DNA of 64,000 nucleotides from Warburgia ugandensis (taxonomy: Eukaryota; Streptophyta; Magnoliopsida; Canellales; Canellaceae), in assembly GCA_035236585.1 (NCBI GenBank), contig CP141132.1, positions 54,625,880 to 54,689,879 of the forward strand, given 5' to 3'. The notes under the pieces are model-generated. The model was not told where the DNA came from, made no database searches, and worked only from the letters and a program-made list of their open reading frames with translations. Of this stretch, positions 49,331 through 60,640 are shown in pieces; within the stretch, counting starts at the first letter, position 1; the number at the start of each line of letters is the position of its first letter. Made by a program: the position numbers and the translations under genes.

Positions 49331-50337
49331 GTTATTGAGAGATAATACCTGAAGAAAGTAACAATGAATAACAAATCATTATCTAAGCAAAGGATCAAAA
49401 TTTAAGTAAAAACCAACAAGAAAATATGATATGACATAAGTAATGAGTACCCATTTCATCAAATGATCACAAAACAAACCCATAAATACAAACAAAGTGA
49501 TCAAATGGTCAAATGTCACCCATGCATCGGGCAGAGCAAATATACTAGTAAAAATCTATACCAATTAGAAGATTATAATTACTTTTTTATTTTTTATCTT
49601 TTCAAATCTCAACATTCAAGATTTAAACTACATAGAAACACAATCTACAAGCATTGAATCCAAGTTATTTTTATTAATTCAAAGAATAATCATAATCTAG
49701 CATTTAGAAGCATTATAGACGCCCAAAATCAGCATTGTATATGGTAGAAAATATATGGTAAAAACAAATATTCTAGCTACATTTTGCATGCCTTTTTGAA
49801 TGAAAAATCAAAATCTAAGACATGGGTCTAGCATAGTCATAATCAAGCATTTAGAAGTATGAAGAAGCTCAAAATAAGCATGACACATAGTAGAAAATGC
49901 AATTACAAGGATCACAATCAAGCATTTACAAGGATTAGAGACGTACAAAATCAAAAAATGAGAGAGATCCAATGAGAAAATTATACCTCTTTCTTCTTCT
50001 TCTCCTCCTCTAGGTTTTGGGTTTGAAAAATTCGAATAGTAGGGGGTTTGAAAAAAATTGTATGAACTGGGGGGGGGATGGCATGATTTCTCTCCTCACC
50101 CCTCTTTTCTTCTCTCTGTTTCTCTTCTCTTCTTTTCTCCACGCAAGGTTTTGGCTTTCAAAATTTTGAATAGGGGAAAGGGGGGGAGGGGGGGCTAAGG
50201 GAGGGGGCATGATTTCTCTCCTCCTCTCTTCTTCCTCTTTCTCTCCTTCTATCTCTCCTCCTCTTCTTCTTCTCCTAAAGGGTTTTAAGGGTTTGTAAAA
50301 TTCAAAATGGGGAGAAGAAAACTTGGAAATTTACAAA
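49331..50337 (-). other. 5' region of TNPA-like gene
   Basis: AT-rich DNA followed by CT/G-rich DNA with runs of 8-9 G at about 50070 and 50170-50185. Resembles a 5' UTR and promoter. No domain seen in the 66-codon frame at 50010-50210. Confidence 0.4.
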
Positions 50338-50740
50338 CAAATAAAGGACGGTTCATTGGACTCATCCAATATAAACACGAATATAGGATGGTTCTATAGA
50401 ACCTTCCTTTACTCTTTTGAATAAGGGATGGTTCTACAAATTCATCCTATATTATTTTGAATTAAGGATGGTTCTAATGGTTCTATAGAACCTTCCTTTA
50501 CTCTTTTGAATAAGGGATGGTTCTACAAATTCATCCTATATTATTTTGAATTAAGGATGGTTCTACAAACCTATTCTATATTATTTTGAATAAAGGATGG
50601 GTTGAGAACCATCCTATATTCACTTAAATACAGGACGGTTGCCCAAACCCTACCTTTATTTACTTGAATAAAGGATGGTTTTAGTAAACTCATCCTATAT
50701 TGTTATGAATAAAGGACGGTTCTCATACCCATCCTATATT
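50338..50740. repeat. Internal array of subterminal-type repeats in CACTA
   Basis: At least eight copies of GGATGGTTC or GGACGGTT opposed to CATCCTATAT. Includes a perfect 89-bp tandem duplication (50388-50476 and 50477-50565). Lies between the two genes, not near an end. Confidence 0.85.
50388..50565. repeat. 89-bp perfect tandem duplication
   Basis: Both copies read ATGGTTCTATAGAACC... to GGATGGTTCTA without difference by eye, so it is recent. Confidence 0.9.
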
Positions 50741-50830
50741 AGTATTCTCTTTGTGCATAAAATGTTCACCCACCAAATTTTTTGTTCACACTTGACAATT
50801 TTACAACTGCAACTCGTGCTTCAACCTACT

Positions 50831-50852
50831 GCCAGGGGGCATTGCCCCCTTG
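50831..50852. other. G/C-rich hairpin
   Basis: CCAGGGGGC and GCCCCCTTGG flank ATT. Lies in a C-rich stretch of a type common in plant transposons. Confidence 0.6.
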
Positions 50853-51085
50853 GACCCCCACCGGGGCTGCTGCCTCGAACCCTGCTTCTCAAGGGCATTG
50901 CCTTCGAACCCCTGTTATTTCTTTTTGTAACTATGTGATCATTAATGACCTCATCAACAACTAAGTTGGTCATACTACTGTACTACAAATCTCATACCAA
51001 TGATTGAGGTGAGCATTGTCATATATATATATACACACTAACAACAAATACATGCACTTTTTATCCCCTCATATACAATCACATT

Positions 51086-54000
51086 CTACCCACTCACCCT
51101 CCTCACCAGCATCATGCACATAATCCATCTCACTCCCCCTATTAGATTGATTGATGGCATTGCTATAATGATTGAAGGGTAATCAATTGGCATGTCACCT
51201 AGGTCATCTTCATTGTAGAAGTCCCTTGGAGAGGTAGATAAAATAGTTAACCATCTCATATCATATCCATCTGGTACATTAAATACTTGTTTTGCTTGAG
51301 ATGCCAACATAAGCTCGTCACTTGCTAGCCAATTTTATTGAGGTCAACCAATGTCAAGCCAAGGGCATTGGTTCTTATGCTATCTTTGTTGTGTTCCAAC
51401 CAATCACACTTAAACACAACCACAGTTCTACATATATAAAATCCAGCTCCCATATCTCGTGTATAACCCCGTAATAAATGTTGTTAGCAACAATTGGGTT
51501 ATTGTCCTTTGAACTTGAAAAGAAAGTGGCTTTAGGAACTAAGCTAACACCACTACCTTATTGTGCTCTTAATTTATCATGGTCTTTTGTGTGAAAGCTA
51601 TAACCATTGATGGCATATCCAGAATACTTTATTACTTCTGGTCGAGGTCCCATTACCATCCAACTCAAGCATTCAGAAGTATTATGACCTAGAACATCTC
51701 ACTCATCTACAACCTGTATGCAATAATATATTAATTAAAATGATATACAAGCATATATACTATATATATTATAAAATAAATAAATAAATTCATCATATAA
51801 CACTATTTTATTTAATTAATTACCTTCTCATGAAGCCATGTCGTGAAGGAATGACAATGCTCATCTTGCAACCACTTCTCTTTCCGGGCATCTCTTAGAT
51901 ACCTCTCTTTTAGGAAGTCCATGACATACTACACAATGATCAGGGATGAAAATTATATAACATGCCTGATGTTAAACTCCAACAACATAAATGATTCAAT
52001 TAATTAATGTAAAAGAAACCACCAAAGAGAGAAAATTAATTATGTACTCAATGTATGGTTGAACTTCATCAATATTAATATTGCATAAGATATAAAGGTG
52101 TGCATGCTCCTGTTTCTTACAATCAATGATTGACACATGACCACTGGATAGAGGTTCACCAACTCTTGGATTAATTAATGAACCTAAATGTTTCTTTCTT
52201 GGTATTCCAATAGCATCCACTCCTAATAAATACTCAATGCAAAACTCAACTACTTCTTCTACAACGTAACATTCAGCAATACACCCCTCTAGCCTATTAT
52301 GAATTCATACATATCCTTTTAACACCTTCATCTATCTTTCATATGGTTACATCCATCGTAAATAAACAAGTCCACACAACCTAACATCATCGATGAGGTG
52401 CACTATTAAGTGTGCCATGATATTGAAGAAGGATGGTGGAAAGTTGTCTTAAGCTCACATAAGTTTGTCACTGAATGCTCTTGGATTTCTTGTAATTTAG
52501 AAGTATCCACCACCTTCTAACACAAAGCATTAAAGAAGCAGTAAAAATTAGTAATAGATCTTCTAACTTTATTTGGCAGCACTGAATGTATTACTACAAG
52601 TAGAAGTTGTTGCATCAATGCATGACAATCATGTGACTTCATCCCCAATAGTTTTACCTCTTCCATGGAGACAATGTTTCCAAAGCTTCAAGAGTACCCA
52701 TCTGGAACTTTAATATCTGACAGGGTTTTACACACTATTCTTCTCTCCTCTTTGCTAAGCTCCTTTAGGCAAGTATTTTCCTCAACTGCCCCTATCATGT
52801 GGATGCAACCTTTTCTTCAAACCCATTGTCATGAGATCCATTTGAGCTACAAATCCATTTTTTGTTTTTCCCAACATGTTGAGTAAGGTACCAGTCAAGC
52901 TTTCACAAACATTCTTCTCAATGTGTATGACATCAAGCACATGTTGTATGTGTAGGGATTTCTAGTATCCAAATTCAAAGAATATTGACTTCTTCTTCTT
53001 CTTCCCCTATGAAACATCTATAGTTGCTTTCATTTGTACATGACGTTGCCTTCTTCTTCTTCTTCCCCTATGATACATTAAGGTTCTCAACTTGTTCCAA
53101 GACTTGTTGTCCAGTCAACCTGTTTGGAGGTCGATTAGTCTCCTCACTACCATAAAATTCTCCCTTCTTAAAATGGTATAGATGGTTTCTATAAAACCAT
53201 CTTCTGTGTCCTAGGAATGCCATCTTCCTACCATGTTCAAGTCGTGTGGCACAAGTTTGGTTACTACAAATAGGACATGCATTGTATCCCTTCACTATGC
53301 ATTTAGCCAAATTACCATATGCAAGAAAGTCGCTTATTGTCCATAATAGTAAAGCCTTAAGGTTGAATGTCTCTTTCTTGTATGCATCATAAGCTTCAAC
53401 TCCTACTTTCCACAATGTCCTAAGGTCACCAATCAAAGGAGCTAAGCACACATCGATGTCATTTTCAAGTTGCTTGGGACTTGATATTAACATAGTTAAC
53501 ATCATGAACTTCCTCTTCATGTGCAACAATGGTGAAAAGTTGTAACAAACTATTATAACAGGCCAACAACTATACATGTTGCTCATAGTACCCTAAGGAT
53601 TAATCCCATCTGCAAATATTGCAAGCCATAGGTTCCTGGGTTCATCTCCAAAATTAGGCCACATGAAGTCTACAAGCTTCCACATAGGGCTATTTGTTGG
53701 ATGGCTTAAATAGTTATCACCCAGTCTCTCCTCGACATGCCATACTAGTTTCTTCATTGTTTCTTTAATATGAAACATTCTTTGAAATCTTAGAATAAGG
53801 GGAAAATACCATAGGACCTTTGCAGGGACATCTTTCACTTCCTAATCACTTGAATTCTTCCTCATCTTCAATCTTGAATGTCCACAAATTGGACATATAA
53901 TTTTGTCTTTGTGCTCCTTTCTGTATAAGATCCAATCATTAGGATAAGTAGGTATCTTTTCATACTTTAAGCTTAGTGCAACCAAGGTTTTCTTTGCCTC

Positions 54001-54498
54001 CCATGTTGACCTAACCAATTTGTTCTCCTTGGGCAACATTTTACCAATGGCTTTCAACAATTCTATAAAACCATGATCTAAAATACTAAATCTTGACTTC
54101 ACATTGTAAATTTCTACCACTATAGACAACTTGGTATAATCTATAGAACCAACATACAATGGCTCATCGGCTTCCTCAATTGCAGTTTGAAATTGTACTA
54201 GGTCATCTTGGAAGTCATTGCATACATCTCAAAACATAGGTGGAGCTGTCAATAGCCTATGAGGTATTTGCTCTCCATTCCACATACAAGGGCGATAGCT
54301 TTCATCAACTCCATTTAAGCACAAATGTTCTCATAATTCACCAACACTAACCTTTTTTAGGTTTCCACATCTCGAGCATGGACATCAAATTTGATTACAA
54401 TCACCACCTACCCCAAGTGCAAACTCAATGAACTCTTCTATTCCCTCCTCATACTCCCTTGATGATCTTTCAACACACATCCAAGCATATTTGTCCAT
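51086..54498 (-). pseudogene. TNP2-type CACTA transposase with DUF4218/DUF4216-like C terminus
   Basis: Start ATG at 54498: MDKYAWMCVERSSREYEEGI is the transposon-associated N-terminal domain, followed by CPCSRCGNLKK. Next is NGVDESYRPCMWNGEQ, then EPLYVGSIDYTKLS and KIICPICGHSR (53842-54159). The TNP2 core follows: KVLWYFPLILRFQRMF and DEPRNLWLAIFADGINP (53593-53838), then YSCWPVIIVCYN, NDIDVCLAPLIGDLRTLWK and ACPICSNQTCATRLEHGRK (53068-53586). A DUF4218-like part (VIHIEKNVCESLTGTLLNM, MKSHDCHALMQQLL; 52560-53000) and a tail with LASQAKQVFNVPDG (51086-51310) follow. Stops at several joints, some perhaps introns. It cuts and joins CACTA termini in the family. Confidence 0.88.
52987..53087 (-). 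repeat. Imperfect ~60-bp tandem duplication in transposase
   Basis: TTCTTCTTCTTCCCCTATGA occurs at about 52993 and again about 60 bp later. It duplicates a K-rich stretch before KSIFFEFG and adds a stop. Confidence 0.6.
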
Positions 54499-54949
54499 TG
54501 TCCAAAAGTGGGAAGACTGTCTACACATGAAAAGATTATAATAACAATAGGTTAGGCATTTAGACAAACATTTGGTTTGTAAAATGTACATAGCTAACAT
54601 TAATATATATATATTTAAAAAAAATTAGAGGAGTTAACATTGAAGTCTAGTTAGGATGAGTAACAGTATGAATGAAGCAAAAACATGATTAATCCATGCA
54701 AATAAATGTTAACACTGATCCATACATAAATATGTGTATCATACAAAATGCATGAAGAAAAACAAAAGGAATTTTATAGCCATAAACATCAAAGAAAGTA
54801 AACATAATGAAAAAGTACAAGAAATAATACTACCCAAATGATATCAACTAAGAAAATACAAGTTTGGATAAAGTGCATGTAAATCCAACCCATTATTCAT
54901 GTTTTTGTTGAAAAAGTAGAGAGTCAATTCAACTTTAACTTATAAGATA
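54499..54949 (-). other. 5' region of transposase gene
   Basis: AT-rich leader between the right subterminal array and the transposase start. No domain. Confidence 0.4.
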
Positions 54950-55278
54950 TAAAAAATATAAGACAGTTCATAATACCCATCTTATATAATTTTATATAAG
55001 ACAGGTTTGGATAACCATCTTATATTATTAGATAAATATAACATGGTTCTGGATAACTGTCTTATATTCCTTAAATAATATAGGATGATTCTTATGAATT
55101 GTCTTATATTAAGCTAATAATATAAGACAGTTTTGTGGAACTATCTTACATAAAATTATATAAGACAGTTGTGTGAAACCTGTCTTATATGTTTATAGTA
55201 TATAAGATGGGTAACCATAACCATCTTATATAAATTTTATTTAAGATAGTTGTAGTAAAACCCTCTTATAGTTGTCGT
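54950..55278. repeat. Right subterminal repeat array of CACTA
   Basis: Inverted pairs TATAAGACAGTT / AACCATCTTATA, about seven, spaced 40-50 bp. Confidence 0.85.
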
Positions 55279-55304
55279 CTTATAAAGCCCCAATTTTAGT
55301 AGTG
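55279..55304. repeat. Right terminal inverted repeat of CACTA
   Basis: GTCTTATAAAGCCCC then AATTTTAGTAGTG. The last 8 bases complement the left terminus. Confidence 0.8.
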
Positions 55305-55307
55305 TAT
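55305..55307. repeat. TSD of CACTA element (right), TAT
   Basis: Matches 42271-42273. Confidence 0.6.
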
Positions 55308-55390
55308 ATTGGTTTTCATTTTATAAGATGGTTTTGCAATTGTCTTTTATAGCTATTTTTAGCTATCTTATAAACCCTTCACTGTAGTAG
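55308..55390. mobile_element. Right remnant of the older CACTA-family element
   Basis: Contains GATGGTTTTGCAATTGTC and ends CTTATAAACCC...CTGTAGTAG. In reverse this parallels the left terminus of the younger element (GGGTTTATAAGA, GGCTATAAAAGAC) better than the younger element's own right end does. It would be the far terminus of the split older element. Confidence 0.6.
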
Positions 55391-55784
55391 CATACTTTAA
55401 TTCTTAGTTAATTGTAGTTTTAAAAAGTTTCCTTGTTTACTTCCTTATTGCTTCTTTAAATAGTTTCTTATTTCTAATTGGTTTTTTTCTTAATTAGTGT
55501 TTACTTTCTAATTGCTTAGTTGTTTCCTTCTTAGTTAGTTATTTTCTCTTTAGTTAGTTACATATTTCTTTCCTTTATGTTGTTATTTTCTTTTCTTTAC
55601 TTTCCTTGTCATTAGTTTTAGTTAGAATTTGTCCTTCTTTTGAATGCTTGACTAGGTTAAAGTAAGATAACCTAAATTTTAATTAACTCTATTTACCAAA
55701 GTGTCTTCATGAGATCACACATATTTGCAATTCTATACTCCATTAGAGTCATGCACTTGCGGCAATTATTAAAACACATCAGCT
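55391..55784 (+). other. Gene-free DNA, possibly end of an Athila/Tat-like LTR
   Basis: TTAG/TTTC-rich DNA recalling, in reverse, 61100-61400, and ending near ATGCACTTGCGG, which recalls the GTGCACTTGCA LTR end. Weak. Confidence 0.3.
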
Positions 55785-56194
55785 AGAACTATAATTTTAG
55801 CTTGGATATTTTTGTAACACTTGTAGACTCAAATGTGGTAAGATGTGTTGGAATTCTAGTCCTTAAGGTGATGTGCTTGTATCCTTAGGGAGAGAGCTTG
55901 ATTCCATCTCTAGAATCATCTCTAGAAGATTTATTTTTCTTTACAATGAGACTGTATCCAAGTGTGATGTCTTCCTTTGTGCTTGATTTCCTATAGTGGT
56001 GATTTTCTTTATTTGTAAAATAACACAACTCTCAAATATATTGAAATTTTTTTTATCTACTTTTAATCTCAATGTTCTATACTCATTTGTGGTGATTTCT
56101 ATGTCTGGTGAGTTAGGCATTTTTTTCTATATCTAGCATGCTAGCTAACTTTCACATCTTGTTCAAATTCTTAGTATCTAGTTGTCCATTGTTA
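55785..56194 (+). repeat. 5' LTR of element 4 (truncated)
   Basis: Matches 59533-59903 (for example TTAGCTTGGA, GAGAGAGCTTGATTC, CATGCTAGCTAACTTT). Ends TTGTTA where the 3' LTR has GTGTCA. The upstream ~800 bp present in the 3' LTR are missing. Confidence 0.75.
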
Positions 56195-56197
56195 AAT

Positions 56198-56209
56198 TGG
56201 TATTAGAGC
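56198..56209 (+). other. Primer binding site of element 4
   Basis: TGGTATTAGAGC, one base different from the standard initiator-Met complement. Confidence 0.75.
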
Positions 56210-56283
56210 AGTAGGTTTTCATGGTGTATCATGCAAGACATATAGAAAATACCTACAAGGATTCTAAAGATCTAGAGATCAAA

Positions 56284-57240
56284 AACTTCAAGAGGCAAAT
56301 TGAATGATTAGAAGAGCAGCTTAAATAGCTTAGTAACTAAGGACAAAGAGGTGTGAAATCCAAGATCAACTCTTCCAATGACACCTCGGACACCTATTCT
56401 ATATCTTCCAAAAGCCAAGCTTCAAACCAAAAATCCTCATCTAGCAATGCTTTAGGGAAAAAATATAGTTTTTGTATGTCTGGAGGGAAAGTTAACATCT
56501 TGGAGTTGTAAGGCAAGTTGCAGCTTGAAGAATTTCTTGATTGGTTACATACAGTCAAGTGTGTCTTTGAGTATATAGATTTCTTACAAGATTCCATCGT
56601 AAAGCTTATAGGCCTAAAATAAAGAAATATGCTTCACTTTGGTGGCATAATTTAAATAAGCAAAGATTAAGAGACAAAAAAAGTAAAATAAAAAGTTGGG
56701 AAAAGATGAAAAAGGAACTCAATAAATGTTTTCTACCTAAGAATTATCAGATGGACACACTCCTTAAGATCCAAAACTTGAGACAAGAGAATTTGAGTAT
56801 AGAAGATTACATTATGGAGTTTGAGCATCTCATGTTTAAGAGTGATGTGGTTGAGCCACTAGAGCAAAACATAGCATGATTCTTAGGCAGGTTGAGACAA
56901 AGACATTGGACACATGGTATGTTTCCAATAGTATTGGTCATTCAATGATGTTAGGAAATTGGAATTGATTGTTGAGAAGTAGCAGAAAGGTGTTTCTAAA
57001 AAAGGTACTTTTAAATCATATGATAAGAAGAACACTTTCAATCCAAGGAGAGATTCATCTTCTAGAAGAGGCCTAATAAACTTAATAAAATCAAATAAAT
57101 TATGATGGTAATAAGCAGCTAGGATCCTCTAGTTCTACCTAAAGGAGATTCTTTAAATATCAAAGACTTGTACATATAGCCTTAGATTATCCAAATAGTA
57201 AGGTGGTTGTGTTAGTTGAAGAATCCAAGCATGAAGAGGA
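56284..57240 (+). pseudogene. Gag remnant (element 4)
   Basis: EEFLDWLHTVKCVFEYIDF at 56525-56585 is the start of a plant gypsy Gag core. KLIGLK, then W-E-K-M-K-K-E-L, LPKNYQMDTLLKIQNL-like and FEHLMFKSDVVEPLEQN-like stretches follow in changing frames. After a K/S/R-rich linker a zinc-knuckle remnant reads FFKYQRLVHIALDYPN; the three Cys are replaced by Phe, Tyr and Tyr, and His is kept. Multiple stops. Non-functional. Confidence 0.75.
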
Positions 57241-57394
57241 GGATTCACCTTCAGGTTTTGAAGAAGAAATTACCCTTCCCATGGATCAAGGAGATCATTG
57301 GTGGTGCAATGGAGTTTGAGTTTCATTCACAAAGATGATGATTGGCTACATTACATTGTCTTATATACATGATGTACTTCAAAAGGAAAAGTAT

Positions 57395-57760
57395 GTAATG
57401 CCACCATAGACTGTGGTGCATGCTAAAATGTTGCCTCAACTGAATTAGTCAACAAGTTCAAACTGAAGATGAATATGCATCCTCAACCATATAAACTAAG
57501 GTGGCATGACAAGGGACATTAATTCAAGATACATAATTTTGTATTGGCAATTGGTATAAAGATGAAATTTGGTATGATGTTGTATTGATGGATGTAGGTC
57601 ACTTGTTCACTGGAAATTCCATGAAGGTTTGAGAACACAACATGAGGGGTTTAAAAATACTTATTCTTTTATGTTCCATGGTGAAACATAATTCTTACAC
57701 CCTTAAAACCTAAATTCATTTCAAAATCTTCGAAAATGATTCACTTTTGTAGCAAAGAAA
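57395..57760 (+). pseudogene. Aspartic protease remnant (element 4)
   Basis: TIDCGACxNVASTELVNKLK, where the family usually has D-x-G-S. The Asp is present, followed by Cys-Gly. Downstream HPQPYKLRW and KIHNFVLAIG match the usual flank, and the expected L-L-G-x-P-W region is scrambled. Stops and frameshifts throughout. Confidence 0.65.
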
Positions 57761-58726
57761 AAGATGAATCTTAATTAGAAGTTTTAGTGTATTCAAATAT
57801 TGAGGTAGATAATGAATCTATTGTTGATGATTTTCAAGAGGACACTTCCATTTGAAATCTTAGCATTAGAGAGTTTTGATATTACTCGATCATCATCTAT
57901 TCTATACTTAGATGATTTGGACTATGATAAAGGATCTATCTTTGATAAGTATCTTAATGATGAAGCCTTCTTAAGTAGTTCCTTGTTGAATGAATGTTGG
58001 TTGAAAGAAGTAATTGTTAAACATATTCAAGTTTTAAACACGCAAACTGCTCAAGCATCTAATGGAGAATCAAGAGCCTATTAGTATTTCATATGCAGAA
58101 GAACAATAAGCATGGAAGTGGTGCTTAGCTTTTCAAAGATTGTTATTGCTTGAGACGCAAAAGAAGGATCTCTCCATCCAGATGTTTCTACCACCATATA
58201 CATATGTATCCTTGATGAAGAGCATTATGTCTACTTTCCACAATGATGCTATTATATGTCTTATCAAGATACGTGATTTTCTAAAAATAGGCTTAAAATT
58301 GCTAACAAATTGGAGCTCTGTGGTGTTCAAAAATTGGTTAGTATTAATAACTTTGTGGTGCAATAGTATGATGAAACTTGTAAGGAATGGATTTCTGCCT
58401 TTAGCATCTTCGTCAGAGAATCACATGTAGGAAGTATACCTGATGGTGTGTTTTCTTCAAAAGTCATGAAGGAGTGCAGAGAAGACCATGAGATTCTCAA
58501 AACTATAGCATATTATAATAGTTTCAATCCTTTTGATGTTGAGAATCCTATTGCTCAAGGAATTTTGTTGTTGGATTGTTAAGAGAGGATAACAATAAAG
58601 ATTTATTTGTCAACAAACACTGAAAATCTATTGAATTTCAATAGAGAGATTTGATACAATCTCTTTGCTTCTTAAAGAAAGTTGTTGATGATAATGTGCA
58701 CAACTCAACGTTGAGTTTTTTTCAGC
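57761..58726 (+). other. Element 4 internal DNA, uncertain
   Basis: One 90-codon open segment (57812-58084) is acidic and Ser/Leu-rich without a recognised domain. No RT (YxDD), RNase H or integrase motif. Confidence 0.4.
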
Positions 58727-58736
58727 ATGGGGAGAA
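58727..58736 (+). other. Polypurine tract of element 4
   Basis: ATGGGGAGAA immediately before TGACACATTG. In frame the preceding codons read SFFQHGEND, a usual polyprotein end in several gypsy clades. Confidence 0.6.
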
Positions 58737-59903
58737 TGACACATTGTGCCTAGGAATTCCAAGATTGATGGTGGATCAAAATAGATCAACAATGATCTAA
58801 GCAATCTAGTTTGAACACCCATGATCAACAATGATTGTGAGATAATTAGCATGGTTTGTTAAATATGGATGCATTAACATAAAGCTTTTAAATGGTTTTG
58901 ATTATCCAAATCAAGACTTTTCTATGCCATGATCAAAGATGCCTTGAATTGGATGTTCAAGATTAAATCTTGTAGGTCGTGATGAAGATGATGGGCTGGA
59001 CATCTCAAATGAATGCCTTGAAGATCAAGGAAGATTAGTCAAAGAGTTTTAAAGTTTGGAATTTAAAATTCCCCACTCCCTACAAGTTACTTGGTCAAGG
59101 AGTCGAAGTTGACCATTCAAAGATTCTAACTCCTTGGACTTTGGAAAATGCTTTTTAGGGAAATCCATGAGCTTAGAAACTTCCTACTATGAAGTTAGAA
59201 GTTGGTTGAATATAATAAGTAACTCACCAATGAAGGTTTAGCAAGTGATCTAGATTAGAAAGTCATAGAGGTTTAGGGTTATATATTTAAAATGTCTATG
59301 TAGACTGTGCAACTTATTTATGTACAAGGTTTCTTTTGTATATTGTAATTGCCTATTATGAGAGGATTGTTCTCATCTACAAATACACAAATTTTGCATC
59401 AAATAAACATATTAGTTCCATTCAAATTCAAGTTCAAAAAGACATTTTTTCTATCGTGTGTTTGGATTCCTTTTTTTTTTTTTTTAGGATGGATTATGGG
59501 ACATGTTTTCCACTAAGCGAAGATAGGGCAAAGTTGTGATCTTAGCTTGGACATTTCTATATCACTTGTGGACTCAAGTGTGGTGAGACATATTGGAGCT
59601 CTAGTCCTCAAGATGGTGCGTCTGTATCTTGTGGAGAGAGCTTGATTCTATCCTTAAAAGTTTTATATCTCTTGGTGGTTATCTTTCTTTGTGCTTAATT
59701 TCCTATGTTGGTGATTCTATGTATCTGTAGAAGGACCTAACTCTCAAATATATTGGACATATTTATCTTTCTTTCATCCTAATATTCTACTCTTTGGAGG
59801 TGATTTCTATTTCTATTGAGTTAGGAATTTTTTTTCTATATCCTACATGCTAGCTAACTTTTGCATCATATGTAATCTCTTAATACTTGGTTATCCAGTG
59901 TCA
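58737..59903 (+). repeat. 3' LTR of element 4 (1167 bp)
   Basis: Starts TGACACATTGTGCC and ends CAGTGTCA. Includes a T15-16 run near 59471. Confidence 0.7.
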
Positions 59904-60059
59904 AAAATCATGGAATTGAAAAGGAATAGGATTGTCGTGGTTATATTTCCTTGAGAAAACTATGAAGTTCACAAGAATCAGGATTTTTGAGGTTATACAC
60001 TTGAAAATCTTACAAAATTGAAAGGAAATTGGATTTCTGAGGTTACACTTTGTTCAAAA
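59904..60059. other. Flank of element 4
   Basis: AT-rich. Repeated GAATTGAAAAGG-like words lead into the minisatellite. Confidence 0.4.
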
Positions 60060-60640
60060 ACTTTTAGATCACTTTTGGTAGGGAAAATATCATTTGGATC
60101 CAAAGGAAAGGATCATTTTTTTTATATGAAGATTTTGAAAGGGATCTTCTTTGATCTAAAAATTTTATTGAATTGAAAAGGACCATATTTGATCTGGAAA
60201 TGATATTTGAAATTGCAAGGATCATCTTTGATCCAAAAATAAATTTTGAACTTGAAGAACTATAACTTTGATCTTCAAATGAGTTTTTGAAAAGAGTCAT
60301 TTTAACCCTAAAATTATTTTTGAAAAGGACAAGGATCACTTTGACCTAGAAATCATTTTTGGAACTTGAAAAATATCAAATTGACTTGGAAATGAGTTTT
60401 TTGAAAAGGATAATCTTGGTTTGAAAATGATTTTTGAAATTGAAAAGGATCAAATTGATCCCAAAATATTTTTTTGATCGTAAAAAGCATCACTTTGATC
60501 TTGAAATGAGATTTTTTTAAAGGGTCGTCATGATCACAAAATTGATTTTTCTAATTGAAATTTTTTAAAGGATCATTTTTTATTATTAAATTTTTTGGAA
60601 TTGAGCTTAAAAATGGAAGGATTTTGTTGATTTATTTTTA
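60060..60640. repeat. Degenerate GATC-rich minisatellite (~45-bp period)
   Basis: About a dozen diverged units of the type AAAAGGATCACTTTGATC then AAAATGATTTTTGAA. GATC recurs in most units. Units drift in length. Confidence 0.7.

Larger units (their letters stand above)
42274..55304 (-). mobile_element. CACTA (En/Spm) DNA transposon, 13 kb with a solo LTR inside
   Basis: Left end CACTACTACGGCG; right end (minus strand) CACTACTAAAATTGGGG. After 8 identical and several different bases both continue TTTATAAGAC. The 3-bp TSD TAT is at 42271-42273 and 55305-55307. Inside are subterminal inverted repeats at both ends, a TNP2-type transposase with DUF4218-like part (51086-54498), a TNPA-like gene (47497-49330), and a solo LTR inserted at 43724. 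Without the solo LTR it is about 10.1 kb, normal for an autonomous CACTA. Genes run right to left. Confidence 0.88.
55785..59903 (+). mobile_element. Element 4: gypsy retrotransposon with gag and protease remnants, RT missing
   Basis: Truncated 5' LTR (55785-56194), Met-tRNA-like primer site TGGTATTAGAGC at 56198, Gag and protease remnants, PPT-like ATGGGGAGAA before 58737, 3' LTR 58737-59903. The two LTRs match from about 55785 and 59533 on. I see no RT, RNase H or integrase in 57760-58700, so the pol centre is deleted or replaced. Confidence 0.75.

Noticed and set aside
50831-50852. Rho-independent terminator
   Set aside because: A GC-rich hairpin, but this is plant nuclear transposon DNA where such terminators are not used, and there is no T-run.
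58140-58430. 96-codon frame on the plus strand with a 76-codon frame opposite
   Set aside because: No domain; both strands open over the same DNA within a decayed element.
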